The notes beneath the pieces are model-generated. The model saw only the letters and a list, made by a program, of their open reading frames with translations. It ran no database searches and was not told the origin of the DNA. Below are positions 24,367 through 33,519 of a stretch of 42,745 nucleotides of DNA, piece by piece. Both the position numbers and the translations under genes were made by a program. The stretch's first letter is position 1, and each line of letters starts with the position of its first letter. This stretch comes from Melioribacteraceae bacterium (GTDB taxonomy: Bacteria; Bacteroidota; Ignavibacteria; Ignavibacteriales; Melioribacteraceae): positions 1 to 42,745 of the forward strand of contig JAKIUC010000038.1 in the NCBI GenBank assembly GCA_021647785.1. The letters are read 5' to 3'.

Positions 24367-25392
24367 CTACTTCAATTTGTGTTTGTATAAATCAATAAAA
24401 TTTGGAATAACTTCTTCAGCTTTACCAACAATACCGTAGTGAGCAATATCAAATATTGGTGCATCCGGATCAGTATTGATAGCAATAATTTTATTCGCTT
24501 CCTGCATTCCTGCTCTATGCTGAATTGCCCCCGAAATTCCGATAGAGAAAATAAGTTTTGGACGAACTGTAATACCAGTCTGCCCAACCTGTCTATCGTG
24601 GTCAACAAAGCCAGCATCAACAGCAGCACGGCTACCAGCAACCTCGCCACCTACAGCATCAGCAAGGTTATGAATTAGTTTGAAGTTCTCTTTCGTTCCC
24701 AATCCATATCCACCAGCTACAATAATAGGAGCACCTTTAAGATTTACTTTACTCTCCTCACGATATTGTTCAATAATTTTCACTAGGTCGTCAGTAGTAT
24801 CTTCAATGTAATCAACAGTTTCTATGTTTATAGAATTTGGAGTTTCAACTTCGTGCATCTCCATTACACCTTCGCGAACAGTTGCCATTTGCACTGGATT
24901 ATCGGGGGTGATAATTGTAGCAATAATATTACCACCAAACGCTGGACGAATTTGAAGCAGCAAATCTTTATAATCTTTTTTCAAATAAGTAACATCTTCA
25001 ATTTGTAGTTCTGTACAATCGGCTGTTAAACCACTAACAGTATTGGATGCAACACGTGGTGCAAGCCCTCTGCCAACAACAGTAGCACCAAATAAAACAA
25101 TACGAGGTTTACTTTCATTAACTAATTTATTTAACATTCTACTGTAAGGGAGCGGTCTATATTTTTCTAATGCAGGATGGTCAATTAGAATTGCAGAATC
25201 AGCACCATACTTAAATGTCTCTTCAGCAATATTTCTCACATTGCACCCAAGCACTACAGCTTTAAGAACTCCACTTAATCTATCAGCAAGTTTTCTTCCT
25301 TTACTCAGTAACTCAAGTGAAACATCTGCTGCTTTACCATCGTGCTGCTCAACAAATACCCAAACTTCTTTTGTAACATTATCCATATTCAT
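24367..25392 (-). CDS. etfA: electron transfer flavoprotein, alpha subunit
   Basis: 341 residues. The C-terminal FAD-binding domain is typical: IIVAGGYGLGTKENF, VAGSRAAVDAGFVDHDRQVG, GQTGITVRPKL, GISGAIQHRAGM, and INTDPDAPIFDIAHYGIVG. The N-terminal half is the alpha-type domain (WVFVEQHDGKAADVSLELL). It accepts electrons from the acyl-CoA dehydrogenase and passes them to the quinone pool through an ETF-quinone oxidoreductase, which is not in the window. Its start overlaps the etfB stop in a TAATG, so the two are translationally coupled. Confidence 0.95.
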   Translation of the reverse strand: MNMDNVTKEVWVFVEQHDGKAADVSLELLSKGRKLADRLSGVLKAVVLGCNVRNIAEETFKYGADSAILIDHPALEKYRPLPYSRMLNKLVNESKPRIVLFGATVVGRGLAPRVASNTVSGLTADCTELQIEDVTYLKKDYKDLLLQIRPAFGGNIIATIITPDNPVQMATVREGVMEMHEVETPNSINIETVDYIEDTTDDLVKIIEQYREESKVNLKGAPIIVAGGYGLGTKENFKLIHNLADAVGGEVAGSRAAVDAGFVDHDRQVGQTGITVRPKLIFSIGISGAIQHRAGMQEANKIIAINTDPDAPIFDIAHYGIVGKAEEVIPNFIDLYKHKLK

Positions 25393-26288
25393 TATCCTAA
25401 AATGTGATCGTTCAACAATTCATCAATTAAAGAACCAATTCCTTCTCTTGTTGGTTCAATTTTAACAGCATCTCCGCCAGATAAAACAACCGATTCTACT
25501 TTGTGAACTTTTGTAGGCGAGCCATGAAGTCCAATTTTTGATACATCAATATCAGATAAATCGGTAGTGGAAAGTGTTTCAATGTATAAGTTTTTATCTT
25601 TATGTTCATGAATTAACTCATCCAAATTTAGCAATGAATTTCCATTTGCAATTTTTTCTAAATCTAAAAGAGTCTTTGCACTTTTATAAATCATGATTTT
25701 TTTAGCAGAAAATGGACGTGGTTCTTGTGCACCTTTAATAACAGTAAGTAGAATAGGCAACTGCGCTTCAACCACTTCCTGTCCGCCATCAATTTTACGT
25801 TTAATGCGTGCAATGTTGTTCTCAACTTTTTTAATCTCTTCAACATAAGTTACTTGCGATAGTTTTAATTTTTCTGCTGTCTGCGGTCCAACTTGTGCTG
25901 TATCCCCATCTATTGCTTGTCTTCCAGCAAAAACAAAATCAAATTTCCCTATGTGTGTAATTGCTTCACTTAACACATACGATGTAGCAAGTGTATCGGA
26001 ACCAGCAAATTTTCTATCACTAATTAAATATGCTTTATCAGCCCCCATATAGAAACACTCTTTCAGCATATCGGATGCACGCGGCGGTCCCATTGTTATA
26101 ACGCTTACGGTTCCTCCATATTGCTCTTTTACTTGGAGTGCAAGTTCTAATGCTTCTTTATCTTCGTGATTAAAAATGGCGGGCAGTTTCGCTCGGTTAA
26201 CAGTTCCATCGTCTTTCATAACTTTGCCTGATATATTTGCTGTATCCGGAACTTGCTTAACCATTACGATTGAATTGTACATAGGCAT
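25392..26288 (-). CDS. etfB: electron transfer flavoprotein, beta subunit
   Basis: 298 residues from ATG 26288 (26282 is an alternative two codons on). The open frame extends to 26471, but that part overlaps the AraC-type gene and encodes non-homologous sequence, so the start is set at MPMYNSIVMVKQVPDT, the standard ETF-beta beginning. Other motifs: NHEDKEALELALQVKE, VITMGPPRASDMLKECFYMGADKAYLISD, FVFAGRQAIDGDTAQVGPQ. It binds AMP and docks dehydrogenases. First gene of etfB-etfA-acyl-CoA dehydrogenase. Confidence 0.93.
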   Translation of the reverse strand: MPMYNSIVMVKQVPDTANISGKVMKDDGTVNRAKLPAIFNHEDKEALELALQVKEQYGGTVSVITMGPPRASDMLKECFYMGADKAYLISDRKFAGSDTLATSYVLSEAITHIGKFDFVFAGRQAIDGDTAQVGPQTAEKLKLSQVTYVEEIKKVENNIARIKRKIDGGQEVVEAQLPILLTVIKGAQEPRPFSAKKIMIYKSAKTLLDLEKIANGNSLLNLDELIHEHKDKNLYIETLSTTDLSDIDVSKIGLHGSPTKVHKVESVVLSGGDAVKIEPTREGIGSLIDELLNDHILG

Positions 26289-26364
26289 ACTCAAAATATT
26301 TTTAAATGAATTAACTAAATTACTAAAATATTGAGTTTTTTTGAAATTGTTTTTGTGGGACTTT

Positions 26365-27525
26365 CTAATTGGATTTTGAATTAAAATATTCTTTTCTATA
26401 CTCCGAAGGAGTAACATTTTCGTATTTTTTAAAGAGGGTATTAAATGAAGACTTGGAATTAAAACCAGCATCCATGGCTATTGCCAAAAGTGTAAAATTA
26501 CTATTCTCTAGTTTTAACATTCCTTTTTTAACCTCTTCAATTCTGTATCTATTAATAAAATCAAAAAAGTTCATTTCAGTCTTTGTGTTAATTACCTCTG
26601 AAAGATTGTGAGATGAAATAGGAATCATCTCAGCCAGTTCACTTAATGTTAATTTAGTTTGCTTAAATATTTTTTCATCTTCCATTAATTGAATTAGTTT
26701 TTGATAATATTCATCTGCCTTCTCTTTGCTTAATCCAGACTTCTCATATTTATCATTGGTCGTTTTTCCTCTTTCAATCTCCTTAGATTCTATTGAAACC
26801 AACTCAGTAAAAACTTCCGAACGTGAAAATCCTAAATATCCAATTGCATAAATATAAATTCCAGCAGCAACAGATGAGATACCAAATGTTTCAGAGAGAC
26901 TATTATTAATGAACAGCAAAACATTCTCCGTCAAAAAGACAAGTGTAGTTAAAATTCCTAAATAGCTTGCATTCTTTAACCAATCCAACTTTATTTTGTA
27001 GTTAGAAGAAAAATGATTCTCTATAAATTCATCTCGCTTTTTTACTCTAATAATTACAAGAATCAAATAGATAAATCCTTGAAATATTATTATCCAATTA
27101 AATAGAATATATTGCAAAGGGTGGTTTGAGATTAGCGATGAGTTTAAGAAATCAAAAATCTCCTTCTGATTTAGAAAATAGAATGGAATTAGAAATATTT
27201 TATAACTGATAAATGGGAGAAAATGTATCCAATCTTTTTTGTCAAAATCTTCTCTTTTCCCAGTTAAGTATTTTGAATAAAGGAAGTAGAGCGGAAAGAT
27301 TGCTAATTGAATTCCTTCAAATGTGAACATCATTTTTGGATTTGTTAAATAATAACCCAAATCAGATAACCACAAAGAAACAAGAGTAACACTAAAAACA
27401 AGCATTAGAGAATAAAGAAATCTATTGGCGAAAAGAGAACGTCCTTTTTGAAAAATCAAAAATGCAAGTGCAAACCCTTGAATTGCTCCAATTATTAATA
27501 CTATTCCAACAAAATCTATTTTCAA
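26365..27525 (-). CDS. membrane-anchored AraC-family transcription regulator
   Basis: 386 residues. Residues 1-~235 contain about seven hydrophobic segments (for example VGIVLIIGAIQGFALAFLIF, FSVTLVSLWLSDLGYY). A cytoplasmic linker follows, then an AraC HTH pair at ~285-380 (LTLSELAEMIPISSHNLSEV; TLLAIAMDAGFNSKSSFNTL, then PSEYRK). This 7-TM plus AraC layout is frequent in Bacteroidota-related genomes; the sensed signal is unknown. It lies 76 bp upstream of etfB in the same direction and could control the fatty-acid oxidation genes, or be co-transcribed with them. Confidence 0.9.
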   Translation of the reverse strand: MKIDFVGIVLIIGAIQGFALAFLIFQKGRSLFANRFLYSLMLVFSVTLVSLWLSDLGYYLTNPKMMFTFEGIQLAIFPLYFLYSKYLTGKREDFDKKDWIHFLPFISYKIFLIPFYFLNQKEIFDFLNSSLISNHPLQYILFNWIIIFQGFIYLILVIIRVKKRDEFIENHFSSNYKIKLDWLKNASYLGILTTLVFLTENVLLFINNSLSETFGISSVAAGIYIYAIGYLGFSRSEVFTELVSIESKEIERGKTTNDKYEKSGLSKEKADEYYQKLIQLMEDEKIFKQTKLTLSELAEMIPISSHNLSEVINTKTEMNFFDFINRYRIEEVKKGMLKLENSNFTLLAIAMDAGFNSKSSFNTLFKKYENVTPSEYRKEYFNSKSN

Positions 27526-27629
27526 TTTATTATCTTCATCTCTTTCTTAATTTAAGAAAAGAAATTTATGGAAAGAGAATTGAATCTACAAATTGGAGTT
27601 TTTGAAAGATGATTTTATAAGTTGTTTAT

Positions 27630-27670
27630 GTTTATGTAAATTGCAAGTTGAATCTGCAATTTACATAAAC
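27630..27670. repeat. 16-bp palindrome, family member 1
   Basis: GTTTATGTAAATTGCA (27630-27645) and its exact complement (27655-27670) surround a 9-nt loop AGTTGAATC. A close relative is at 31812-31852. No U-tract follows on either strand, so it is more likely a dispersed palindrome or binding site than a terminator. Confidence 0.7.
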
Positions 27671-27720
27671 AATTTTTAAGGATATTTGGAAGATTTAGGG
27701 CTACATTTTATTTTGATGTG

Positions 27721-28794
27721 CTAGGCATAATAGTTATCGAGTCTAAAGAAGAAAAAGTCTTTATCTCTGGTTCCATTATTGGAAGTAATAAATCTTTGTA
27801 TCTTACTATTCAACCCTTCAGCTAAAGCATTGGTCTCGCCATTAATAAAATAATTCATTATGTACTCTTCATTAGTTTCTACCATATTTTGGAAATTCGA
27901 CATTTCACTTATGTCAGCTTTTTCAACATTCTCATACCATTGATTTAGTCTTAAACTCATATGTAAGTAACTTTCCCCAATGTTTTTTCTACTCATAAAA
28001 TCTCTAAATTCACACGAAAGTTTGTACGCAGTTTCTATTTCGGGAAATAATCCAAAGAGTATTTCTGCTCTTTTCTTTTCCTTTTTACTCCATTTGTTTT
28101 CGTACTTATAGAGTAAATATCTACCTCTTGCTAAGAGTTCTAATTTAGTCTCTCCGTTAGAGTAGCGTTTCTCTTTGTAGCTAAATTTCCTTTTCTTGAA
28201 TATTATTCCACTTTGTTCACACTCTTTTCTTCTTTCTTTTTCCTCCGACTTAAAAGCAATATATGATTCTCTTTTATCTGTTAATTCTTTCTGTCTGTAA
28301 CGGATTCTTATTGATTGATGAGCATCCATTAAGTTTTTTATTACGTGGAACTTATCTCCTATTTGTATGCTTTTACTAAATATCTGATCGCCTACTTTTT
28401 TATACAAGTTTGAAAAATCTCTTGTCAAGGTTTCTACTTTTGAAGCTACATTCGGGTGTGAATCAAATATTAAGTTTAACTCGAAATACTTCATTGTCTT
28501 GGCTAACATTGCTAGTTTACCACTCTCTCTATTACTTATTATTGTATAGAAATCGTTCCCTATCTGTTTCTCATCTATTGCCATATGGGAACCAAAATTC
28601 TCCTCTCGGAATATCGGAACTTCTATTGTTTCTTCTTTGTCGCCTTGGGAGAAGGTAATATTATTCTCACGTACCGACTCCCCACCATCCTTGGCGTAAT
28701 CACTTAAAACATCTCTATACCATCTATAGAGTTTTCCTCCTTCCAATCGTAGGGCTTTTCCAAAACTTGATATATTAAGTGGACTTTCGTCCAT
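27721..28794 (-). CDS. ISL3-family transposase, catalytic ORF
   Basis: 357 residues. DDE transposase of the ISL3 group: Asp in SHMAIDEKQIG, the GDKFHVIKNLMDAHQSIRIR segment, YLLYKYENKWSKKEKKR, and the C-terminal TNALAEGLNSKIQR with the catalytic Glu. The start (ATG 28794) lies within the 3' end of the upstream ORF, 20 bp before that ORF ends and in the +1 frame. The ORF2 frame has a TAA just upstream of the ATG, so reinitiation or coupling is more likely than frameshifting. The 3' end runs into the terminal repeat. Confidence 0.93.
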   Translation of the reverse strand: MDESPLNISSFGKALRLEGGKLYRWYRDVLSDYAKDGGESVRENNITFSQGDKEETIEVPIFREENFGSHMAIDEKQIGNDFYTIISNRESGKLAMLAKTMKYFELNLIFDSHPNVASKVETLTRDFSNLYKKVGDQIFSKSIQIGDKFHVIKNLMDAHQSIRIRYRQKELTDKRESYIAFKSEEKERRKECEQSGIIFKKRKFSYKEKRYSNGETKLELLARGRYLLYKYENKWSKKEKKRAEILFGLFPEIETAYKLSCEFRDFMSRKNIGESYLHMSLRLNQWYENVEKADISEMSNFQNMVETNEEYIMNYFINGETNALAEGLNSKIQRFITSNNGTRDKDFFFFRLDNYYA

Positions 28795-29149
28795 AGACCG
28801 CTTTTAAAAAAGCTCCAAAATCTGGAGTAGCTTTTATTCCGGTTTCTGTTAAATTATAGCTGTTATGATAACTCTTTTTGTTTTCCCCTCGTATCTTCCA
28901 TCGACGTCGCTTTACTAATAAATATACTGCCTTGTCTTTTAAGGGAAACGTCTGCATCTCTATGGGGTTCATATAACCGTTTAATACAACATCCTTTCCT
29001 TCTAACTCTTTCGGTATAAGTTCTGAGTCTTCTTCAAACTCTATTATTATATGCTCTTTTTTCTCTCTGATTTTTGTTAAACTAAAACTTTTACTTAGTT
29101 CTCCTGGGGCGACTAACGATAATAATTCTTCTAATACTTTTTTTGACAT
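28775..29149 (-). CDS. ISAon1-type transposase N-terminal-region protein
   Basis: 124 residues, matching in layout the small first ORF of ISAon1-like elements: MSKKVLEELLSLVAPGELSK, a middle KELEGKDVVLNGYM, the basic VYLLVKRRRWK and a C-terminal GIKATPDFGAFLKAVYG. The KRRRW part is probably for DNA end binding. It overlaps the catalytic ORF by 20 bp. A run read GCT TTT TTA AAA near its 3' end resembles a -1 slippery site, but a -1 shift would not enter the catalytic frame. Confidence 0.88.
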   Translation of the reverse strand: MSKKVLEELLSLVAPGELSKSFSLTKIREKKEHIIIEFEEDSELIPKELEGKDVVLNGYMNPIEMQTFPLKDKAVYLLVKRRRWKIRGENKKSYHNSYNLTETGIKATPDFGAFLKAVYGRKST

Positions 29150-29285
29150 TACGCTAAATGACTCCTTTTTTTATTTTGTTACTAATTTATATCTTTAGCC
29201 TAGCACATCAAAATAAAATGTAGCCAGATTTAGCTCGGATGAAATTCACGTGAACAAAAATTTTCGTTCACTACAAATAAATTAA

Positions 29286-31592
29286 TTAAAACTCATACTC
29301 AACGCCAAAGATTGGCAACATTCCCCATTGGTAAACAACATCTGGTTTGTTTTCTGTTTGATCCCAATAAATTGTTGCTACATTTTTTCTGTTGTAAACA
29401 TTCCAGACGCTTAGATAAAGCACCAAATTTGAGCCACTAAATGCAAAGCGTTTATCAACTCGTAAATTTAATGAATGATACGCATCGTATCTTTCACCAT
29501 TAATTCTGTTTTCATCCAACACACCACGATTTAATTTTTGTGATTCTCCAATATTAAAAGGCGTGTATGGGCGTCCACCAGCATAAATCCATCTCATACT
29601 AAACTCCCAAAAGTAGTTTGGCTTGTAACCACCTTCAGCACTGAAGATAAATCTGTTATCGTAAATTCTATCTCTCCAAGTATTATCCAATCCTTTATAT
29701 TTTGCTTGGAAATATGAAGCACCAATAAGTCCGTAAAAATCTTCTGCTAATTTTTTCTGAATAGTTAATTCTACGCCACGTGTTTGTGCTACACCATTAT
29801 CTACAAGTTCATTTGTGTTAAAGTAAAATCCTTGTGTGTTATATGCTTCATCAATTAGAAATATTCCCGGTTGATTTCTGTCCATTGGGAAATTGGAATA
29901 ATCTTTTTGATAAACTTCCAATGTTAGCTGTGTACTTTCAGTAAGTAATTGTTCAACCCCAAGAATAAAGTGAGTAGCAACTGGAATATTTAAGTTTCTA
30001 ACATTCTCATTTGAGACCAATAATTTTGATGGAAGTGATTGGTAGAATATTCCAGTAGAACCATTTAACTTTGTTTTATCTCCAATGGAATATGAGAATG
30101 AAAAGCGTGGCGATAATTTAATCTCATTTGCGTAAGAGAAATAATCAGCCCTGCCACCAAATGTTAAGGCTAATCTATGACTTGGTTTAAAAATATAACT
30201 TCCAAAAGCACTGGCAATATTGCCGCTAACAGTTTCATTAATTGTAAACGATTCAATAGGATTTCCTACAGCATCTGTGTATTCGGAATACCAGTTGTCA
30301 TAATCTGCAATGATGTGTTTAGCTTCAACTCCAAACTTAACAGAGTGCCGGTTATTGAATTGATAGAAATTGATATTTCTAAATTGATAAAACATATCGT
30401 TGGAGCGATTAGTAATCAACAAATCTGCCGAGCCAGTTTCATAAAAATCCTCAATAAACTTCATTGAGTTAAATGAAATTGATGTGTTGGAATATCCCTT
30501 ATTGCTCCAAAGCGAACGCCAGTTTAAGCCAATTGTAGATTGATAAATATCTTGGTCGCCGTAGAAAACCATTTTGTTTTCAATTGCAGTATTCTTATCT
30601 GTGCTAAGATGGTCGTCTCCAAAAACCCCAACTAACATAAGTTTATTGTTTTTATCAATGTCATAAACAATTTTTCCAGATATATCGCCATAAGTTGGTG
30701 CAACCGATGTGCCAACATCAATCATTTTAATTAAATAGTCTATATAACTTCTTCGTGCCGAAAACATAAATGTTGCTTTATCGGAAAAAAGTGGTCCTTC
30801 AATAATTCCGCCAAAACCCGAAAAGTCCAAATTTAATTGCCCCTCAACTTTCTCACTATTTCCTTCACGAAGCGAAAGGTTCATTATTGATGATAATTTA
30901 TTCCCATATATTGCCGAGAATCCACCAGTAAAAAAATCAACATCCTCAATAAAATCGACATTCAACATTCCAATTGCACCTCCAGAAGCACCTTGAGATG
31001 GGAAATGATTTATATTTGGAATTTCAATATTATCGATATAAAAAGTGTTCTCAATTGGAGAACCACCACGAACAGCAAGTGTATTTGATTGGTCGTTTAT
31101 TTTTGCAACACTCGGTAAGCTCATTAAAATTCTGCTAACATCTCCGGCTGAACCAGGAGCACGTCTAATTTCTTCACCCGAAAAATTAATGCTGCTTAAT
31201 GCTTGTTCGTCATTTTTCTGAAAGTATTCACCGTGAACAACAACTTCATCTGCCTGTAGTGTGGATGGATTTAATTCACCATTAACAGTAGTAATTCGGT
31301 TTGATCTAACAATTATATCAGTTTTTATTATTGGGGTGTATCCTAAAAAAGATAATTTTAACGAATAATTTCCGATTGGAATATTTGGAATCACAAATTT
31401 TCCGTTGATATCAGTTGCAGCTCCAATTGTAGAATTCATTATTAATATATTTGCTCCAATTAATTCTGTTTTCGTTTCAGTATCTATAATTACTCCTTCA
31501 ATTTTTCCTACGAGTTTACTCTCTTGAGAATATGAATAATTTGGAATTAAGTGAAAGAAAAATAGAATTGCTAAAAATATTTTATAAATCAT
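29286..31592 (-). CDS. TonB-dependent outer-membrane receptor with carboxypeptidase-like N-terminal domain
   Basis: 768 residues with a signal peptide (cleavage near YSYSQ, ~22). Residues ~27-115 are a carboxypeptidase-regulatory-like beta domain (IEGVIIDTETKTELIGANI, GNYSLKLSFLGY). The plug follows at ~125-240 (LAVRGGSPIENTFYIDNIEI), then a 22-strand barrel ending in an aromatic residue (GVEYEF). It should import a large or scarce ligand through the outer membrane using TonB energy. No SusD-like partner gene is adjacent, so this is not a classic SusCD pair. The substrate is unknown. The IS copy sits 60 bp beyond its stop. Confidence 0.92.
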   Translation of the reverse strand: MIYKIFLAILFFFHLIPNYSYSQESKLVGKIEGVIIDTETKTELIGANILIMNSTIGAATDINGKFVIPNIPIGNYSLKLSFLGYTPIIKTDIIVRSNRITTVNGELNPSTLQADEVVVHGEYFQKNDEQALSSINFSGEEIRRAPGSAGDVSRILMSLPSVAKINDQSNTLAVRGGSPIENTFYIDNIEIPNINHFPSQGASGGAIGMLNVDFIEDVDFFTGGFSAIYGNKLSSIMNLSLREGNSEKVEGQLNLDFSGFGGIIEGPLFSDKATFMFSARRSYIDYLIKMIDVGTSVAPTYGDISGKIVYDIDKNNKLMLVGVFGDDHLSTDKNTAIENKMVFYGDQDIYQSTIGLNWRSLWSNKGYSNTSISFNSMKFIEDFYETGSADLLITNRSNDMFYQFRNINFYQFNNRHSVKFGVEAKHIIADYDNWYSEYTDAVGNPIESFTINETVSGNIASAFGSYIFKPSHRLALTFGGRADYFSYANEIKLSPRFSFSYSIGDKTKLNGSTGIFYQSLPSKLLVSNENVRNLNIPVATHFILGVEQLLTESTQLTLEVYQKDYSNFPMDRNQPGIFLIDEAYNTQGFYFNTNELVDNGVAQTRGVELTIQKKLAEDFYGLIGASYFQAKYKGLDNTWRDRIYDNRFIFSAEGGYKPNYFWEFSMRWIYAGGRPYTPFNIGESQKLNRGVLDENRINGERYDAYHSLNLRVDKRFAFSGSNLVLYLSVWNVYNRKNVATIYWDQTENKPDVVYQWGMLPIFGVEYEF

Positions 31593-31811
31593 TTTACATC
31601 CTTGTTCAAGTTTTGAATAAAATTAAATGTAAAATTAGGGGTAATTAGTTGTACAATCGCCCTTCCCAATTGGTTTGAACTACAAAATAGTTAAAATTCA
31701 GCAAAGCAAGTCGCGAATTCGCGAATGGAGAATATATCTAAGTGAGATTTATTGTGTATAATTTAACGGGTTTCACAAAATAATAGTTAACGAAAATCCT
31801 CGCCCTCGTTT

Positions 31812-31852
31812 GTTTATGTAAATTACAAGTTGTATCTGCAAATTACATAAAC
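31812..31852. repeat. palindrome, family member 2
   Basis: GTTTATGTAAATTACAAGTT ... AATTACATAAAC: the same 41-bp layout and loop type as 27630-27670, with a few changes that slightly weaken the stem. It lies about 30 bp downstream of the SDR stop codon. The preceding stretch 31593-31811 has no gene. Confidence 0.65.
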
Positions 31853-31883
31853 TGCTATTCGAAAATTTTACAAAATTTTTCGT

Positions 31884-32633
31884 TCACTTTGCAATTAACC
31901 TATAAAACCAATTTGGCAGCAACCCAATAATCTTTGCACCTAAAACTGTTGGTAATGGGAATTGAATTATTGCCTTCTCTTTTTCAATTCCAGAAATTAT
32001 AAAATCGGCAGATTTTTCTGCTGAAATCATAAATGGCATTTTAAATTTGTTTTTATCTGTCATTGGGGTTTTTACAAATCCGGGTTTAATTGTAATTACT
32101 TTAATTCCAAACTTTTTTAGATAAACAGATAATCCCTCTGCAAAAATTGAGAGTGCTGCTTTGCTTGCACAGTAGAAGCCACTTCCGGAGTATCCTCTGT
32201 TATCAGCAAGAGATGAAACTGGAGCAATTATTCCACTTTGCCTCTCTATCATTGCCGGAAGTAGTTGTTCAATCCAATAAACCACACCAAGAAAATTGGT
32301 GTTCATAATTTTTTCGGCAGCCTCCGAATTAAAATTTTGCGGGGTAATACTTTCACCAACTCCAGAATTTAGAATTGCAATATCAACATTCCCAAATTTT
32401 TCAATTGCTTTCAGATACGATTCTGCAACACTAACTTTATTGGTTACATCATTTTTTTGAATTAGTATTTCAGCTTTCCGATTTTGAAAATTGTTCACCC
32501 ACTCTTCAATTTTTTCATCACGGCGAGCAGTTAAAATTAAATTGCAATTTATATCTAATAACTTTTCTCCAATTGCTTTACCAATGCCTGTTGATGCACC
32601 TGTTATTAATATTGTTTTGTTTTTAAATGTCAT
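31884..32633 (-). CDS. short-chain dehydrogenase/reductase
   Basis: 249 residues when started at MTFKNKTILITGASTGIGKA (ATG 32633). The open frame reaches 32663, but those ten codons fall against a hairpin repeat and do not look like protein. Motifs: TGASTGIG nucleotide loop, ILNSGVG (variant of NNAG), active-site Ser in APVSSLAD, and YCASK (Tyr and Lys). A C-terminal helical tail (KIIGLLPNWFYRLIAK) may touch the membrane. NAD(P)H-dependent oxidoreduction of an unknown substrate, possibly lipid-related. Stand-alone gene. Confidence 0.9.
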   Translation of the reverse strand: MTFKNKTILITGASTGIGKAIGEKLLDINCNLILTARRDEKIEEWVNNFQNRKAEILIQKNDVTNKVSVAESYLKAIEKFGNVDIAILNSGVGESITPQNFNSEAAEKIMNTNFLGVVYWIEQLLPAMIERQSGIIAPVSSLADNRGYSGSGFYCASKAALSIFAEGLSVYLKKFGIKVITIKPGFVKTPMTDKNKFKMPFMISAEKSADFIISGIEKEKAIIQFPLPTVLGAKIIGLLPNWFYRLIAK

Positions 32634-32661
32634 AATTAATACCACATAATTTATACACACC

Positions 32662-32737
32662 ATCCCGCATAGCGGGATTGTTATATACCGACAACTTTCA
32701 ACTTTAATAATCCGAAAACCATTTCATTGTCGGTATA
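32662..32737. repeat. hairpin plus 54-bp terminal-inverted-repeat element, copy 1
   Basis: ATCCCGC-ATA-GCGGGAT (32662-32678) is a perfect 7-bp stem. Six bases later, 32684-32737 starts TATACCGACAA and ends TTGTCGGTATA, an 11-bp perfect inverted repeat. A close copy with the same inner string (TCCGAAAACCA.TTCATTG) is at 36257-36310. It sits in the gap upstream of the SDR gene. Confidence 0.75.
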
Positions 32738-32817
32738 GATTTCAAATTGTTAAACCATAAGATTTGAGATACAAGACTTTTAATCTATACAAAACACAAA
32801 AATCGTATTCAGCTTAT

Positions 32818-33276
32818 TTACTCATCAGCAAGATAATCAATTTGTACTTCAATAAAATTCTGTAACTCTGGGGTTATTTCCCAAACTTTTTTCACTTCAT
32901 TTAATGCGTCCGCTTCATTCCATCCAAGTTTGATAACTCTATAAATTGCAAGAAGTCCGGATACTCTTCTGTTTACTCTGCAATGAAGAAATACTTTTTT
33001 CTCTCTAAATTTTGTCATCAGTTCCAAAAAATTAATTAGCTCGTCCATATTTGGATCATTCAGTTCTGTTTCTATTTGAAAATATTTCATTCCTAAATTT
33101 CCAACAATCTCCCTTTCGTTAAAAAGTTCGTCCATTTCTGATTGAGGGCGAGCATTAATTACTATCTCAAAACCTTCCTCTGCAATTAGTTTTACCTCAC
33201 TCTCTGTAGGCTGCCCTGATGTTGATAGTTTATCATTGATTTTATAAAAATATTCTATGCTTTCTATTGTTTTCAT
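32818..33276 (-). CDS. protein-tyrosine-phosphatase-like / DUF442-type protein
   Basis: 152 residues from MKTIESIEYFYKI (ATG 33276); the frame extends to 33330 but the added residues are not family-like. It begins with the KINDKLSTSGQPTESEVKLI signature of the DUF442 / beta-lactamase-hydrolase-like phosphatase group. The phosphate loop reads HCRVNRRVSG: Cys then four residues then Arg, one shorter than the CX5R of classic tyrosine phosphatases but usual for this group. Cytoplasmic; substrate unknown. Stand-alone gene. Confidence 0.82.
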   Translation of the reverse strand: MKTIESIEYFYKINDKLSTSGQPTESEVKLIAEEGFEIVINARPQSEMDELFNEREIVGNLGMKYFQIETELNDPNMDELINFLELMTKFREKKVFLHCRVNRRVSGLLAIYRVIKLGWNEADALNEVKKVWEITPELQNFIEVQIDYLADE

Positions 33277-33475
33277 AAGTTTGTGTTTTTTTAATTGATG
33301 TCCGAACTTTAACTTCAAAAAGAGTTCCATCTTTTCGTTTTCTTAAACTAACAGTTACTCTAAGATAATTACCAACTGCACAATTGTGTTGCAAAATACA
33401 GCAAATATATACTTTGTTCAAGCAGTTTATAACAAAGTTAGTTTAATGAAAATCAAAACTAATTTACTTTAATAA

Positions 33476-33492
33476 TTGGCACGAAATTAGTA
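33476..33492 (+). promoter_or_regulatory. sigma-54-like promoter, imperfect -12
   Basis: TTGGCACGAAATTAGTA: the -24 half is a perfect TGGCACG, and GG is followed after ten bases by GT instead of GC. It lies 28 bp before the DUF3109 ATG, ahead of the DUF3109-rpoN operon. The changed -12 dinucleotide would normally weaken or abolish sigma-54 use, so this may be a chance or decayed site. Confidence 0.35.
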
Positions 33493-33519
33493 TCTTAGCA
33501 AAAATTATTCCAAAAAAAT

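Larger units (their letters stand above)
27699..29225 (-). mobile_element. complete ISL3-family insertion sequence (ISAon1 type), 1527 bp
   Basis: Perfect 28-bp inverted repeats at 27699-27726 and 29198-29225 (outer end GGCTACATTTTATTTTGATG). It is flanked by an 8-bp direct repeat AGATTTAG at 27691-27698 and 29226-29233, the duplication size expected of ISL3. It holds two overlapping minus-strand ORFs. Perfect ends, target duplication and uninterrupted ORFs suggest a recent, probably active insertion between the TonB receptor gene and the AraC-type gene. Confidence 0.95.

Noticed and set aside
26289-26471. N-terminal extension of etfB
   Set aside because: Overlaps the AraC-type gene and does not resemble ETF-beta; the family start is at 26288 or 26282.
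31712-31723. CGCGAATTCGCG, a 12-bp perfect palindrome
   Set aside because: Isolated single occurrence in a gap with no nearby partner; short palindromes of this size arise by chance.
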